A stretch of 17,366 bases of DNA from an uncultured Acidobacteriota bacterium (GTDB lineage: Bacteria > Acidobacteriota > Thermoanaerobaculia > Gp7-AA8): assembly GCA_946887105.1 (NCBI GenBank), contig CAMPKJ010000080.1:1-17366 (forward strand), written 5' to 3'. Positions within the stretch are counted from its first letter, which is position 1, and the number at the start of each line of letters is the position of its first letter. The notes below the pieces were generated by a model that saw only the letters and a list, made by a program, of their open reading frames with translations, was not told the origin of the DNA and did no database searches. Shown piece after piece: positions 7,546-15,518 of this stretch. Made by a program: the position numbers and the translations under genes.

Positions 7546-8250
7546 ATGAGCTCACTCGTAGAAATCCGCGACGTTCACAAGGTCTACAAGCGCGACTCGT
7601 TCGACGTGCCCGTTCTGAACGGCGTCTCCGTCGACGTTCCGCGCGGTGATTTCCTCGCGCTGATGGGTCCCTCCGGATCGGGCAAGACCACGCTCCTCAA
7701 CCTGATCGCCGGCATCGACCGCCCCACGCGCGGACAGGTGGTGGTCGACGGCAAGGAAATCTCCGCGTACAACGAGACCAGGCTCGCCACGTGGCGCGCG
7801 CAGCACGTCGGGTTCATCTTCCAGATGTACAACCTGATTCCGGTGCTCAATGCGTTCGAGAACGTCGAGCTGCCGTTGCTGCTCACGCATCTCAACAAAC
7901 GCGAGCGGCGCGAGCACGTCGAGGCGGCGTTGAAGATCGTTGGCCTGCCTGACCGCATGACGCACTATCCGCGGCAGCTGTCCGGCGGCCAGGAGCAGCG
8001 CGTGGCCATCGCGCGCGCCATCGCCACCGATCCGACCATCCTCGTCGCCGACGAGCCGACCGGTGACCTCGACGCGAAGAGCGCGCACGAGATCCTCGAT
8101 CTGCTGCAGCAGCTCAACGCCGAGTATCAGAAGACCATCATCATGGTCACGCACGATCCGAAGGCCGCGGATCGCGCCCGTCACACGCTGCACCTGGACA
8201 AAGGCGTTCTGGTCGAACAGGGGCAGGAATCCCGCGTGGTGCAGGCATGA
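7546..8250 (+). CDS. LolD/MacB-type ABC transporter ATP-binding protein
   Basis: The 234-aa cytoplasmic ATPase has every core ABC motif: Walker A GPSGSGKT (41-48), a Q-loop in [20 protein letters not shown], signature [16 protein letters not shown], Walker B and D-loop [12 protein letters not shown] (165-176) and the switch His in MVTHD (H203). The YNLIP segment after the Q-loop and the overall size are typical of the LolD/MacB/FtsE group, which drives FtsX-type mechanotransmission permeases. The signature has QEQ where QQQ is usual, a mild change. Its stop codon overlaps the ATG of the next gene by 4 bp (ATGA). It should therefore form a complex with the two permeases that follow. Whether the system moves lipoproteins, exports small molecules or controls envelope enzymes cannot be read from the sequence. 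Confidence 0.95.
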   Translation: MSSLVEIRDVHKVYKRDSFDVPVLNGVSVDVPRGDFLALMGPSGSGKTTLLNLIAGIDRPTRGQVVVDGKEISAYNETRLATWRAQHVGFIFQMYNLIPVLNAFENVELPLLLTHLNKRERREHVEAALKIVGLPDRMTHYPRQLSGGQEQRVAIARAIATDPTILVADEPTGDLDAKSAHEILDLLQQLNAEYQKTIIMVTHDPKAADRARHTLHLDKGVLVEQGQESRVVQA

Positions 8251-9395
8251 AGTTCTCGAAGCTCATCATCCGCAACCTGTTCCGCAACAAGCTGCGCAGC
8301 TTCCTGACGCTGGTGCTGATGGGCGCGATCTTCTTCTTCGTGGCCACGCTGCTCTCCATCCTGGAGAATTTCGAGTCCGCCTCGAATTCCGGCGAAGGGC
8401 AGAATCGCCTCGGCGTGCAGTCGGCGATCTCGCTCGCCAATCCGCTTCCGCTGTCGCACGAGGCGAAGATCGCCACCATCCCCGGAATCGTGGAGATCGC
8501 CAAGCTGCAATGGCTCGGCGCGTACTACAAGGAGCCGAAGAACTTCTTCGCGAACTTCGCCGTCGATCACGACAAGATGGAAGTGGTCTGGGACGACTAC
8601 GCCACGCCGAAGGATCAGATGGACGCGTTCAAGGCCGATCGCCGCGGCGCCATCGTCGGCCCCGAGCTCGCCAAACGCTGGGGCTGGAAGATCGGCGACC
8701 GGGTCGTGCTCACCGGCCAGATCTTTCCGTGGAATCCGGAGCTGACCATCCGCGGGATCTACAAGCACAAGTTCGACACGTCGTCGCTGTTCCTGCACTT
8801 CGACTACTTCCACGAGGCCACCAAGGACATCACCGGCTCGACGGCCGGCACGTTCTGGGTGCGCGTGAAAGATCCGAACGACATGGCCAGGATCAGCCAG
8901 CAGATCGACGACATGTTCAAGAACTCCGAGTATCCGACCGAGACGTTCACGGAGAAGGAGTTCCAGCAGCAGTTCATGGCCATGATCGGCAACATCAAGC
9001 TGCTGTTCAGCGTGGTGGCCATCTGTTCGATCTTCATGGTCATCCTGCTGGCGGCGATCACCATGAGCATGGCCGCGCGCGAGCGCGTCACGGAAGTGGC
9101 GGTGCTGAAGGCGATCGGCTTCACCAGCGGCACGATCCTCACGCTGATGCTGATCGAGTTCGTGACGCTCGGCCTGATCGGCGGCGCACTCGGCACATTC
9201 GGCGCGAAGCTTCTCTATGGCGCGGTCAACATGACCGAGGTGACGCAGGGATTCCTGGTGGCGTTCGGCGTGAATGCGAAGACCGTCGTCACCTGCCTCA
9301 CTGCCGCGGTCATCGTCGGCTTCCTGGCCGGAGGACTTCCGGCGCTGCGGTCGGCGCGACTCTCGGTGGTCGACGGCCTGCGAAAGGTGTGGTGA
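8247..9395 (+). CDS. FtsX/MacB-type ABC permease, first subunit
   Basis: The 382-aa protein has the four-helix layout of type VII ABC permeases. One helix lies near residues 18-40, then a large periplasmic domain (about 41-250), then helices near 251-275, 295-320 and 346-366. The C-terminus follows the FtsX pattern [18 protein letters not shown], with the arginine-rich end facing the cytoplasm. The stretch [21 protein letters not shown], read as [10 protein letters not shown] and [11 protein letters not shown], is the coupling-helix region usual in the family (normally RE.G..RA.G). It overlaps the ATPase gene by 4 bp and its TGA abuts the start of the second permease. The two probably form a heterodimer. 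Confidence 0.93.
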   Translation: MKFSKLIIRNLFRNKLRSFLTLVLMGAIFFFVATLLSILENFESASNSGEGQNRLGVQSAISLANPLPLSHEAKIATIPGIVEIAKLQWLGAYYKEPKNFFANFAVDHDKMEVVWDDYATPKDQMDAFKADRRGAIVGPELAKRWGWKIGDRVVLTGQIFPWNPELTIRGIYKHKFDTSSLFLHFDYFHEATKDITGSTAGTFWVRVKDPNDMARISQQIDDMFKNSEYPTETFTEKEFQQQFMAMIGNIKLLFSVVAICSIFMVILLAAITMSMAARERVTEVAVLKAIGFTSGTILTLMLIEFVTLGLIGGALGTFGAKLLYGAVNMTEVTQGFLVAFGVNAKTVVTCLTAAVIVGFLAGGLPALRSARLSVVDGLRKVW

Positions 9396-9398
9396 GTG

Positions 9399-10562
9399 AT
9401 GGCCATTCCAATCAAGTACAACATCGGCAATCTCATGAGCCGCAAGGTCTCGACGCTCATGACCGTGCTCGGCATCGGCATCGTCATCGCGGTGATGGTG
9501 GCGATGATGGCGCTCTACAACGGCGTGCAGCAGGCGCTGGTCTCGTCGGGATCGAAGGACAACCTGATCGTGCTGCGCGAAGGCGCGCAGACCGAGGCCA
9601 CGAGCTGGGTGACGCGCGACAAGTTCCGCATCATCCGCTCGCTGGAAGGCATCGCCAGAGCGTCGGACGGCGAGCCGCTGGTCTCGCCCGAGCTGGTGAT
9701 CATCTTCAAGCTCCCGCGCCGCGATAACCCGACCGGCTCCAACATCAACGTGCGCGGCGTGACGCAGAAGGCGCTCGAGATCCGGCCGTACATCAAGCTC
9801 GAGGAAGGACGGATGTTCCGCTCCGGCGTGAACGAGGTGATCGTCTCGCGCAGGATGCAGCAACGCTTCCTCGATCTCGACATCGGCGACACGTTCAAGT
9901 CCGGCACGCACACCTGGAGCGTGGTGGGCATCTTCGACGCGAAAGGAACGAGTTTCGACTCCGAGATCTGGGCGGACGTCGAACAGCTCGGCCTCGCGCA
10001 GAAGCGTCCCGAGTACTCGTCGGTGCTGCTGAAGCCGGATGACGCCGCGTCGTTCCGCGCCATTCAGGACGCGATCTCGACGGACACGCGTCTGAAGCTG
10101 CAGTCGAAGACGGAGTTCAAGTATTACGAGGACCAGACCAGCGGCCTGCTCGGGATCAGGATCCTGGTGACGATCGTGACGTTCTTCATGGTGCTCGGCG
10201 CGACGCTCGGCGCGATGAACACCATGTTCTCCGCGGTGGCGTCGCGCAAACGCGAGCTGGCCACGATGCGCGCCCTCGGCTTCAAGCGCCGCGACGTGCT
10301 GCTGTCCGTCGTGGTCGAGGCCATCGTCGTCAGCGGCATCGCCGGCGTCATGGGCGTGCTTCTGGCGCTGCCGGTGAACGGCATCGCCACCGGCACCGCG
10401 AACTTCGTGACCTTCTCCGAGGTGGCGTTCAACTTCAACATCTCCACGAATGTGGCTGTGTTCGCGGTGGTCCTGGCGATCGTGGCCGGTGTGATCGGAG
10501 GACTGCTGCCCGCGATCAGCGCGGCGCGGCTGCCGATCACGCGCGCGCTGCGCGAGATTTAG
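9399..10562 (+). CDS. FtsX/MacB-type ABC permease, second subunit
   Basis: The 387-aa protein has the same plan as its neighbour: one N-terminal helix (about 20-42), a periplasmic MacB-like core domain, and three C-terminal helices (near 251-280, 300-328 and 350-372), ending LPAISAARLPITRALREI. The coupling region reads ASRKRELATMRALGFKR, close to the family form. The sequence differs clearly from the first permease, so a heterodimer is likely. Two starts are possible in tandem, GTG at 9396 and ATG at 9399. Both lie behind a weak AAGGTG (9384-9389); the ATG is preferred. The gene begins directly after the first permease's stop and ends 2 nt before the DUF5996 gene. Confidence 0.93.
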   Translation: MAIPIKYNIGNLMSRKVSTLMTVLGIGIVIAVMVAMMALYNGVQQALVSSGSKDNLIVLREGAQTEATSWVTRDKFRIIRSLEGIARASDGEPLVSPELVIIFKLPRRDNPTGSNINVRGVTQKALEIRPYIKLEEGRMFRSGVNEVIVSRRMQQRFLDLDIGDTFKSGTHTWSVVGIFDAKGTSFDSEIWADVEQLGLAQKRPEYSSVLLKPDDAASFRAIQDAISTDTRLKLQSKTEFKYYEDQTSGLLGIRILVTIVTFFMVLGATLGAMNTMFSAVASRKRELATMRALGFKRRDVLLSVVVEAIVVSGIAGVMGVLLALPVNGIATGTANFVTFSEVAFNFNISTNVAVFAVVLAIVAGVIGGLLPAISAARLPITRALREI

Positions 10563-10564
10563 TC

Positions 10565-11461
10565 ATGCAGAACTGGCCGGAACTGCCCCTCGAAGCCTGG
10601 CGCGACACGAAGGAAACGCTCCACCGCTGGACGCAGGTGGTGGGGAAGATCCGCATGAGGCTCACGCCGCTCATCAATCACTGGTGGAACGTGCCGCTGT
10701 ACGTCACCGCGCGCGGACTGACCACGTCCGAGATCCCGTACGGCGACCGCTGGTTCGACATGGAGTTCGACTTCATCGCGCACGTGCTGCGCGTGCGCAC
10801 GAATGACGGCGGCGAGCACGACATCCCGCTCGGCGCGCGCAGCGTGGCCGACCTGCACGACGAGGTCTTCCGCGTCCTGAATGCACTCGACATCTCCTGC
10901 CGCATCTGGACGGTTCCGGTCGAGATCGAAAATCCGATCCCGCTCGATCGCGATGAGCATCACGCCTCGTACGACCGCGAATACGTCGAGCGCTTCTGGC
11001 GCATCCTCGCGCTCTCGCACGCGGTCTTCACCGATTTCCGCGCGGAGTTCATCGGCAAGTGCAGCCCGGTGCATTTCTTCTGGGGCGGCTTCGATCTCGC
11101 GGTGACGCGTTTCTCGGGCCGTCCCGCGCCGCCCCGTCCCGATGCGGATGCGATCACTCGCGAAGGGTATTCGCACGAAGTGAGCAGCGTGGGCTGGTGG
11201 CCGGGCGACAGCCGCCTGCCGCAGGCCTCGTTCTACAGCTACGCCGCGCCCGAGCCGGAGGGCTTCCGCACCAGCGCCGTCTCTCCCGCCGCGACGTACT
11301 ACAACGAGCCGCTGAACGGGTTTTACCTGCACTACGACGACATGCGCCGCCTGGAGAATCCGGAGCGGGCGCTGCTCGATTTCTGCCACTCGACCTACGA
11401 CGCCGCGGCGAAAACGGGCCATTGGGATCCGGCGTTGGTACGCCGCCCGCCGGCCGGCTGA
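10565..11461 (+). CDS. DUF5996 family protein of unknown function
   Basis: The 298-aa protein is recognised as a DUF5996 member by its tryptophan- and histidine-rich blocks: WPELPLEAW at the N-terminus, NHWWNVPLYVTARGL (38-52), HFFWGGFDLAVTRFSGR (170-186), a HEVSSVGWWPGD block and EPLNGFYLHYDD. It has neither signal peptide nor membrane helix and should be cytoplasmic. Its function is unknown to me. The many conserved Trp, His and Asp residues suggest an enzyme or ligand-binding protein, but no catalytic motif can be named. It starts 2 nt after the second FtsX permease and has no Shine-Dalgarno sequence, so it is probably translated from the transporter mRNA. A hairpin spans its stop codon. 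Confidence 0.88.
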   Translation: MQNWPELPLEAWRDTKETLHRWTQVVGKIRMRLTPLINHWWNVPLYVTARGLTTSEIPYGDRWFDMEFDFIAHVLRVRTNDGGEHDIPLGARSVADLHDEVFRVLNALDISCRIWTVPVEIENPIPLDRDEHHASYDREYVERFWRILALSHAVFTDFRAEFIGKCSPVHFFWGGFDLAVTRFSGRPAPPRPDADAITREGYSHEVSSVGWWPGDSRLPQASFYSYAAPEPEGFRTSAVSPAATYYNEPLNGFYLHYDDMRRLENPERALLDFCHSTYDAAAKTGHWDPALVRRPPAG

Positions 11462-11470
11462 CGCCGGCGG
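11447..11470 (+). terminator. GC-rich hairpin spanning the DUF5996 stop codon
   Basis: CCGCCGGC (11447-11454) and GCCGGCGG (11463-11470) are perfect complements separated by 8 nt that contain the TGA stop. The stem is strong but no T-tract follows, so this is either a non-canonical terminator or an mRNA 3' stabiliser. Confidence 0.35.
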
Positions 11471-11523
11471 CATCCCGCGCCGCCACCCGCCTCGGTTCCT
11501 TCTTCCAAATCCGCGCTCAGCTG

Positions 11524-11578
11524 CGCAGCGCCGACGGTACGAAAGAGAGTGCTTGCGCTGTCGTTGCCCGGCGCTGCG
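11524..11578. repeat. Inverted repeat in the convergent intergenic region
   Basis: CGCAGCGCCG (11524-11533) and CGGCGCTGCG (11569-11578) form a perfect 10-bp stem with a 35-nt loop. The repeat lies between the convergent DUF5996 and pirin genes, so it could serve as a bidirectional transcription end. There is no T-tract on either strand. The remaining sequence between 11471 and 11641 holds no gene I can support. Confidence 0.35.
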
Positions 11579-11641
11579 TCGGCTGCAGCGCGGTCCATCG
11601 ATTTAGCAATTGCGCTAGGCGGTCAGCCGAACGTGGACTGA

Positions 11642-12532
11642 CTAACTGGCCGGGTTCGGAGGCGCGAGTTTCGTCAGCGACGGTGCGTGCAGACGCGGGC
11701 CGTTGTACGGAACGGTGCCGAAGCGGCTCCCTTCCTCCCACTCCGCGCGCGCGGCGGCGATCTCCTCCGGCGTGCGCGCGACGAAGTTCCACCACATCAG
11801 CACCGGCTCCCGGAACGGCTCGCCGCCGAGGAGGAGCACGCGCGCGCCGGAAGCGCTGCGGAGCGCGAGGTCGGAGCGGTCCGTGCCGAGGTAGACCATC
11901 GTGTTGCGTGTGAGCGGATGGCCGTCGAGCTCCGCATCGCCGTCGAGAAGCATCACGCCGTGCTCGCGATCCGTGCGCGCGGGCAGCAGCAGCGTCTCGC
12001 CGCGATGCACCGTGATGTCGGCGCCGATGCCGTCCGAATACGAATCGGCGGGCGAGACCGCATCTTCGATCGCGCCCATGAACACCTGCGCCGCGCCGCC
12101 GCGCCACTCCAGTCGCGGCACTTCATGCAACGGCTGGAACGACGGCGCAATGTTGCGATGCGCGTCCGGCAACGCGATCCACAACTGCAATCCGTTCAGC
12201 CGGCCGCGATTCGACCGCGGCGTCTCCTCGGCATGCGCGATCCCGCTTCCCGCGGTCATCACGTTCACGCCGCCCGGACGCGCGGTGCCTTCGCCGCCGA
12301 TGCTGTCGTGATGCACGACCTCTCCCTCCAGCAGCCAGGAGACGGTCTGCAATCCGATGTGCGGATGCGGCGCGACGTCCATCGGCTTTCCGTCGCTGAA
12401 CGACAGCGGCCCATAGCGATCGAGAAAGCACCACGGCCCGATCAGCCGCCGGCCGCGCGCCGGAAGCGCTCTCCAGATGGTCAGCTCGCCGAGTGCGGTC
12501 TCGCGTCCCGGATGTTCTTCGAACGCCGGCAT
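11642..12532 (-). CDS. Pirin family bicupin protein
   Basis: The 296-aa cytoplasmic protein shows the pirin fold. The four metal ligands are in place in the N-terminal cupin: HPH (H56, H58) and HAE (H100, E102), matching the His-His-His-Glu iron site of human pirin almost residue for residue. Other family blocks are IGPWCFLDRYGP (31-42), HIGLQTVSWLLEGEVVHHDS, read as HIGLQTVSWLLEG then EVVHHDS, and GGVNVMTAGSGIAHAEE. Some bacterial pirins have quercetinase activity; others affect metabolism or stress response, and the role here is unknown. The reading frame stays open 36 codons upstream, but MPAFEEHPGRET aligns with the usual family start and the extension would cross the divergent promoter. 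The gene is divergent from padR, with 74 bp between start codons, and convergent with DUF5996. Confidence 0.93.
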   Translation of the reverse strand: MPAFEEHPGRETALGELTIWRALPARGRRLIGPWCFLDRYGPLSFSDGKPMDVAPHPHIGLQTVSWLLEGEVVHHDSIGGEGTARPGGVNVMTAGSGIAHAEETPRSNRGRLNGLQLWIALPDAHRNIAPSFQPLHEVPRLEWRGGAAQVFMGAIEDAVSPADSYSDGIGADITVHRGETLLLPARTDREHGVMLLDGDAELDGHPLTRNTMVYLGTDRSDLALRSASGARVLLLGGEPFREPVLMWWNFVARTPEEIAAARAEWEEGSRFGTVPYNGPRLHAPSLTKLAPPNPAS

Positions 12533-12539
12533 CCCGAGG

Positions 12540-12545
12540 ATGATA
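12540..12545 (-). promoter_or_regulatory. Possible -10 box TATCAT for pirin
   Basis: On the minus strand TATCAT (five of six consensus matches) ends 7 nt before the pirin ATG, with no Shine-Dalgarno sequence between. The position 17 bp upstream overlaps the TGGCTATAGCCA palindrome and is not a good -35 box, so expression may need an activator or another promoter. Confidence 0.25.
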
Positions 12546-12560
12546 GCGGGAGTCCCATGG

Positions 12561-12598
12561 TGGCTATAGCCATTGACGATATATCCACTATGGCTATA
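12561..12598. promoter_or_regulatory. Candidate operator: palindrome plus inverted repeat between pirin and padR
   Basis: TGGCTATAGCCA (12561-12572) is a perfect 12-bp palindrome. In addition TATAGCCAT (12565-12573) is repeated in inverted form as ATGGCTATA (12590-12598), with 16 bp between. The left arm abuts the padR -35 box and the right arm overlaps its -10 box, so a protein bound here would block RNA polymerase. PadR proteins usually repress their own operon by binding inverted repeats at the promoter, so the padR product is the likely binder. The region is also AT-rich compared with its surroundings. Confidence 0.6.
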
Positions 12599-12600
12599 CT
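12573..12600 (+). promoter_or_regulatory. Sigma-70-type promoter of the padR-ADOP operon
   Basis: TTGACG (12573-12578) and TATACT (12595-12600) each match five of six consensus positions and are separated by 16 bp. The expected start site, 7 nt after the -10 box, falls on the A of the padR ATG at 12607. This is the best promoter in the window and predicts a leaderless transcript. Confidence 0.65.
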
Positions 12601-12606
12601 CAGCGC

Positions 12607-12954
12607 ATGTCCGACGTCGACGGCTTCCTCCCTCTCCCACCGGCCACGTTTCACATCCTGCTCGCGCTCAGCGATGGCGAGCGCCATGGCTACGCGATCA
12701 TCCAGGAAGTGGAGGCGCGTACCGACGGCGAGCTGCGGCTGAGCGCGGGCACGCTGTACCGCTCCATCGCGCGCATGGTGGAACAGGGACTGATCGCCGA
12801 GGTCACACGCCGTGCGTCGAAGCAGGACGATCCGCGCCGGCGCTATTACCGGGTCACTCCGTTCGGCACCTCTGTCGCGCGCGCGGAGATGCGCCGCCTG
12901 ACCCAGCTCGTGAAGATCGCCCGCGCCAGCGGCCTGACTCCGGAGAGTGCGTGA
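12607..12954 (+). CDS. PadR-family winged-helix transcriptional regulator
   Basis: The 115-aa DNA-binding protein has the short-PadR layout. It opens LPPATFHILLALSDGERHGYAI (read LPPATFHILLALSDGE, RHGYAI), continues through the wing helix LRLSAGTLYRSIARMVEQGLI and ends the domain with RRRYYRVTPFG. These are standard blocks for the family, whose members dimerise through a C-terminal helix and usually repress adjacent membrane-protein operons. The ligand is unknown. Its TGA overlaps the ATG of the ADOP permease by one base, an arrangement common for PadR/ADOP pairs. The ATG at 12607 follows the promoter directly with no leader, and its operator probably lies at 12561-12598. Confidence 0.95.
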   Translation: MSDVDGFLPLPPATFHILLALSDGERHGYAIIQEVEARTDGELRLSAGTLYRSIARMVEQGLIAEVTRRASKQDDPRRRYYRVTPFGTSVARAEMRRLTQLVKIARASGLTPESA

Positions 12955-15518
12955 TGCGCTTCTATCGCCTGTTGCTGCGGCTCTATCCCTCCTCGTTTCG
13001 TGGCGCGTACGGCGACGAGCTGACCACCGTTTTCGAGGAGCGCACGCGACACATGCCGGCGCCGCGGAAGCCGCTCGCCGCGATCGCGGACGTCGTCCCA
13101 AACGCGTTCGCCGTGCACGCCGACCTGCTCGCGCAGGATCTGCGCTACGCCGTGCGCTCCCTCTTCCGCGCACCCGGCTTTGCCATCACGGCCATCCTCG
13201 TCGCCGCCCTCGGCATCGGCGCGAACACCACCGCGTTCTCGCTCGCCGACTTCGTGCTCGTGCGTCCGTTGCCATTCCCCGAGCCCGATCGCCTGCTGAA
13301 GCTGTGGGAGAAGTATCAATCCGGGCGCAACGTCGTGTCGCCTGCGAACTTCCTCGACTGGAAAGAGCAATCGCGCTCGTTCGAGGCGATGGCTGCATAC
13401 ACAGTGCGCCCGGCAAATCTCGTCGGGATGGGCGATCCGCGTCAGCTGGAGCTGGTCCGCGCTACGCCGGAAGTCCTGCCGGCCGTCGGTGTCGCTCCGC
13501 TGCTCGGCCGCCACTTCACCGCCGCGGAAGCCGCAAACAGTGCGCCGCTGATGCTCAGTTACGCGCTGTGGCAATCGCAGTTCGGCGGCGTGCCGGACGT
13601 CATCGGCCGCGTCGTGCGGCTCGATGGAGCACCGCACACGATCGTCGGTGTGATGCCGCCGGCGTTTCAGTTCCCACGCCGCGGGATCGACGCGTGGTCG
13701 CCGCTGCTCCTGAACGAAGAAAGCCGCGAGGATCGCACCGACACGTTTCTCGAAGTGATCGGCCGTCTTCGCAAGGGAGTGACGGTCGAGCAGGCGCGTG
13801 AGGAGCTCGAGCTGATCGCGTCGCGCCTGGAACGGCAATATCCGGAGGAAAACAAGGACCTCGGCGTGCACGTCTGGCGTCTGCGCGATGAGGTCGGGGC
13901 GAGCGCACGGATGCTCGTGCTGGCATTGTGCGGCGCCGCGCTCTGCATCCTGCTGCTGTCGTGCGCGAACCTGGCCAGCCTGTTCCTGGTGCGAGGCGCG
14001 AGCCGCGCGCGCGAGCTGGCCGTGCGCTCGGCACTCGGCGCCGGACGCGAGCGGCTGGTCCGCCAGCTCGTGACCGAAAGCTTCGTCATCGCCATCCTCG
14101 GCGGCATCGCCGGCGTCGGGCTCGCAACCGCGACCGTTCCACTGCTCACGCGTCTCGTGCCGCCAGCGCTGCCGATCGCCGAATATCCATCCATCGATGT
14201 GCGCGTGCTCGGCGTAGCCGCGCTGTTCATGGTGCTGACCGGGCTCGCCTTCGGCGTTCTTCCCGCGGTGCGCGCGGGCGGAGGACAGATGCTCGACGCG
14301 TTGCGCGCCGATGCGCGCAGCGGTGGCGGGCGCACGCAACGTCTGCGCTCCGCGCTGGTGATCATCGAGATCGTCGCGTCGGTGGTGTTGCTCATCTCGT
14401 CGGGACTCCTGATTCGCGCGGTCTGGAACATCCAGCAGACCAGGCCGGGCTTCCGCACCGACAACGTGCTCGCGCTGCGCACCGCCTTGCCGCTGCCGAA
14501 ATACGAGAACGTCTCGTTCCGGGCGCGCTTCTACGAGCGCGTGCTCGATGACGTGCGCGCGCTGCCGGGCGTGCAGAGCGCGGCGTACATCACCGGCTTG
14601 CCGATGGAGATGCGCGGCGGAATCTGGCCTGTGGCCATGCCGGGTGAAGAGGAGATACGCGACGGTTCCGCGAACGTCAGCATGCGATTCGTGACGCCAC
14701 AGTTCTTCAGCACGCTGGGCATTCCGCTGCTGCGCGGCCGCGACGTGGCCACCACAGACGCCGCCGATCGTCCGTACGTGGCCGTCGTGAGTGAATCGTT
14801 CGCGCAGCGGCACTGGCCGGGGCAGGATCCGCTCGGCAAGCGATTCAAGCTCGCATTTTTCGAGCGCACGGTGATCGGTGTGGCCGGCGACGTGCGCGTG
14901 CGCGGTCTCGAGCAGACCAGCGAGCCGCAGGTGTACCTGTCGTACAAGCAGGTTCCCGACAATGGCCTGATCGGGTACGTGCCGAAAGAGCTGGTGGTGC
15001 GTTCGACGGCGCATCCGGACGCGCTCATCGCGCCCGTTCGCGAGATCGTGCGCCGCGCCGATCCCGAGCAGCCGGTCTCGAATGCGCGCACGCTCGAGAC
15101 GATCCTCCAGGAAGAAACGGCGACGCGCGTGACGCAGGTACGCCTCCTTTCCGCGATGGCCGCAATCGCGCTGCTCATCGCCGCGATCGGCATTCACGGT
15201 CTGCTCGCCTACACCGTTTCGCTGCGCTGGCGCGAGCTCGGCGTGCGGCTCGCCCTCGGCGCGCAGACCGATGGAATCGTGCGGCTGGTGTTGCGCGACG
15301 GACTCGTGCTCGCCGCGATCGGCATCGCCGCCGGGATGTTTCTCGCCTATCTCGCGGCGCGCAGCATGGGCGCGCTGCTGGCCGGGATCCGGCCGATGGA
15401 TCCGGTGACGTTCGCGGTCGCGTCCGCACTCTGTTTCCTGACCGTGCTCGCGGGATGCCTGCGGCCGGCGCTCCGCGCGGCGCGCGTCGATCCGATGACG
15501 GCATTGCGCGCGGAGTGA
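12954..15518 (+). CDS. ADOP-type (acidobacterial duplicated orphan permease) FtsX/MacB-like ABC permease
   Basis: The 854-aa membrane protein is a tandem duplication of a MacB/FtsX-type permease. An N-terminal prefix (MRFYRLLLRLYPSSFRGAYG, residues 1-20, through about 60) is characteristic of ADOP proteins. DLRYAVRSLFRAPGF follows, then helix 1 (76-100) with LGIGANTTAFSL, a periplasmic core, helices at about 319-345, 375-402 and 415-440, and then a second half with helices near 466-490, 731-758, 784-810 and 816-840, ending RVDPMTALRAE. Two periplasmic core domains lie between. No ATPase gene is adjacent, which is the orphan feature; a partner encoded elsewhere is presumed. The start at 12954 is chosen because the prefix begins there and overlaps the padR stop; the frame stays open upstream only inside padR. 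Function and substrate are not established. Confidence 0.94.
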   Translation: MRFYRLLLRLYPSSFRGAYGDELTTVFEERTRHMPAPRKPLAAIADVVPNAFAVHADLLAQDLRYAVRSLFRAPGFAITAILVAALGIGANTTAFSLADFVLVRPLPFPEPDRLLKLWEKYQSGRNVVSPANFLDWKEQSRSFEAMAAYTVRPANLVGMGDPRQLELVRATPEVLPAVGVAPLLGRHFTAAEAANSAPLMLSYALWQSQFGGVPDVIGRVVRLDGAPHTIVGVMPPAFQFPRRGIDAWSPLLLNEESREDRTDTFLEVIGRLRKGVTVEQAREELELIASRLERQYPEENKDLGVHVWRLRDEVGASARMLVLALCGAALCILLLSCANLASLFLVRGASRARELAVRSALGAGRERLVRQLVTESFVIAILGGIAGVGLATATVPLLTRLVPPALPIAEYPSIDVRVLGVAALFMVLTGLAFGVLPAVRAGGGQMLDALRADARSGGGRTQRLRSALVIIEIVASVVLLISSGLLIRAVWNIQQTRPGFRTDNVLALRTALPLPKYENVSFRARFYERVLDDVRALPGVQSAAYITGLPMEMRGGIWPVAMPGEEEIRDGSANVSMRFVTPQFFSTLGIPLLRGRDVATTDAADRPYVAVVSESFAQRHWPGQDPLGKRFKLAFFERTVIGVAGDVRVRGLEQTSEPQVYLSYKQVPDNGLIGYVPKELVVRSTAHPDALIAPVREIVRRADPEQPVSNARTLETILQEETATRVTQVRLLSAMAAIALLIAAIGIHGLLAYTVSLRWRELGVRLALGAQTDGIVRLVLRDGLVLAAIGIAAGMFLAYLAARSMGALLAGIRPMDPVTFAVASALCFLTVLAGCLRPALRAARVDPMTALRAE

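Noticed and set aside
8181..9911. A 576-codon minus-strand frame opposite the ABC operon
   Set aside because: Low-complexity His/Asp/Arg/Glu-rich product and no motif; the + strand genes here have clear ABC and FtsX motifs.
12533..12640. Extended pirin start at 12640 (36 extra residues)
   Set aside because: The extra residues have no family similarity and would overlap the padR promoter and start; H56/H58/H100/E102 numbering fits human pirin with the start at 12532.
12573..12953. Upstream extension of the ADOP reading frame to ATG 12573
   Set aside because: The extension lies within the padR gene and the promoter in another frame, and its residues look like a frame shadow. The ADOP prefix domain begins exactly at 12954.
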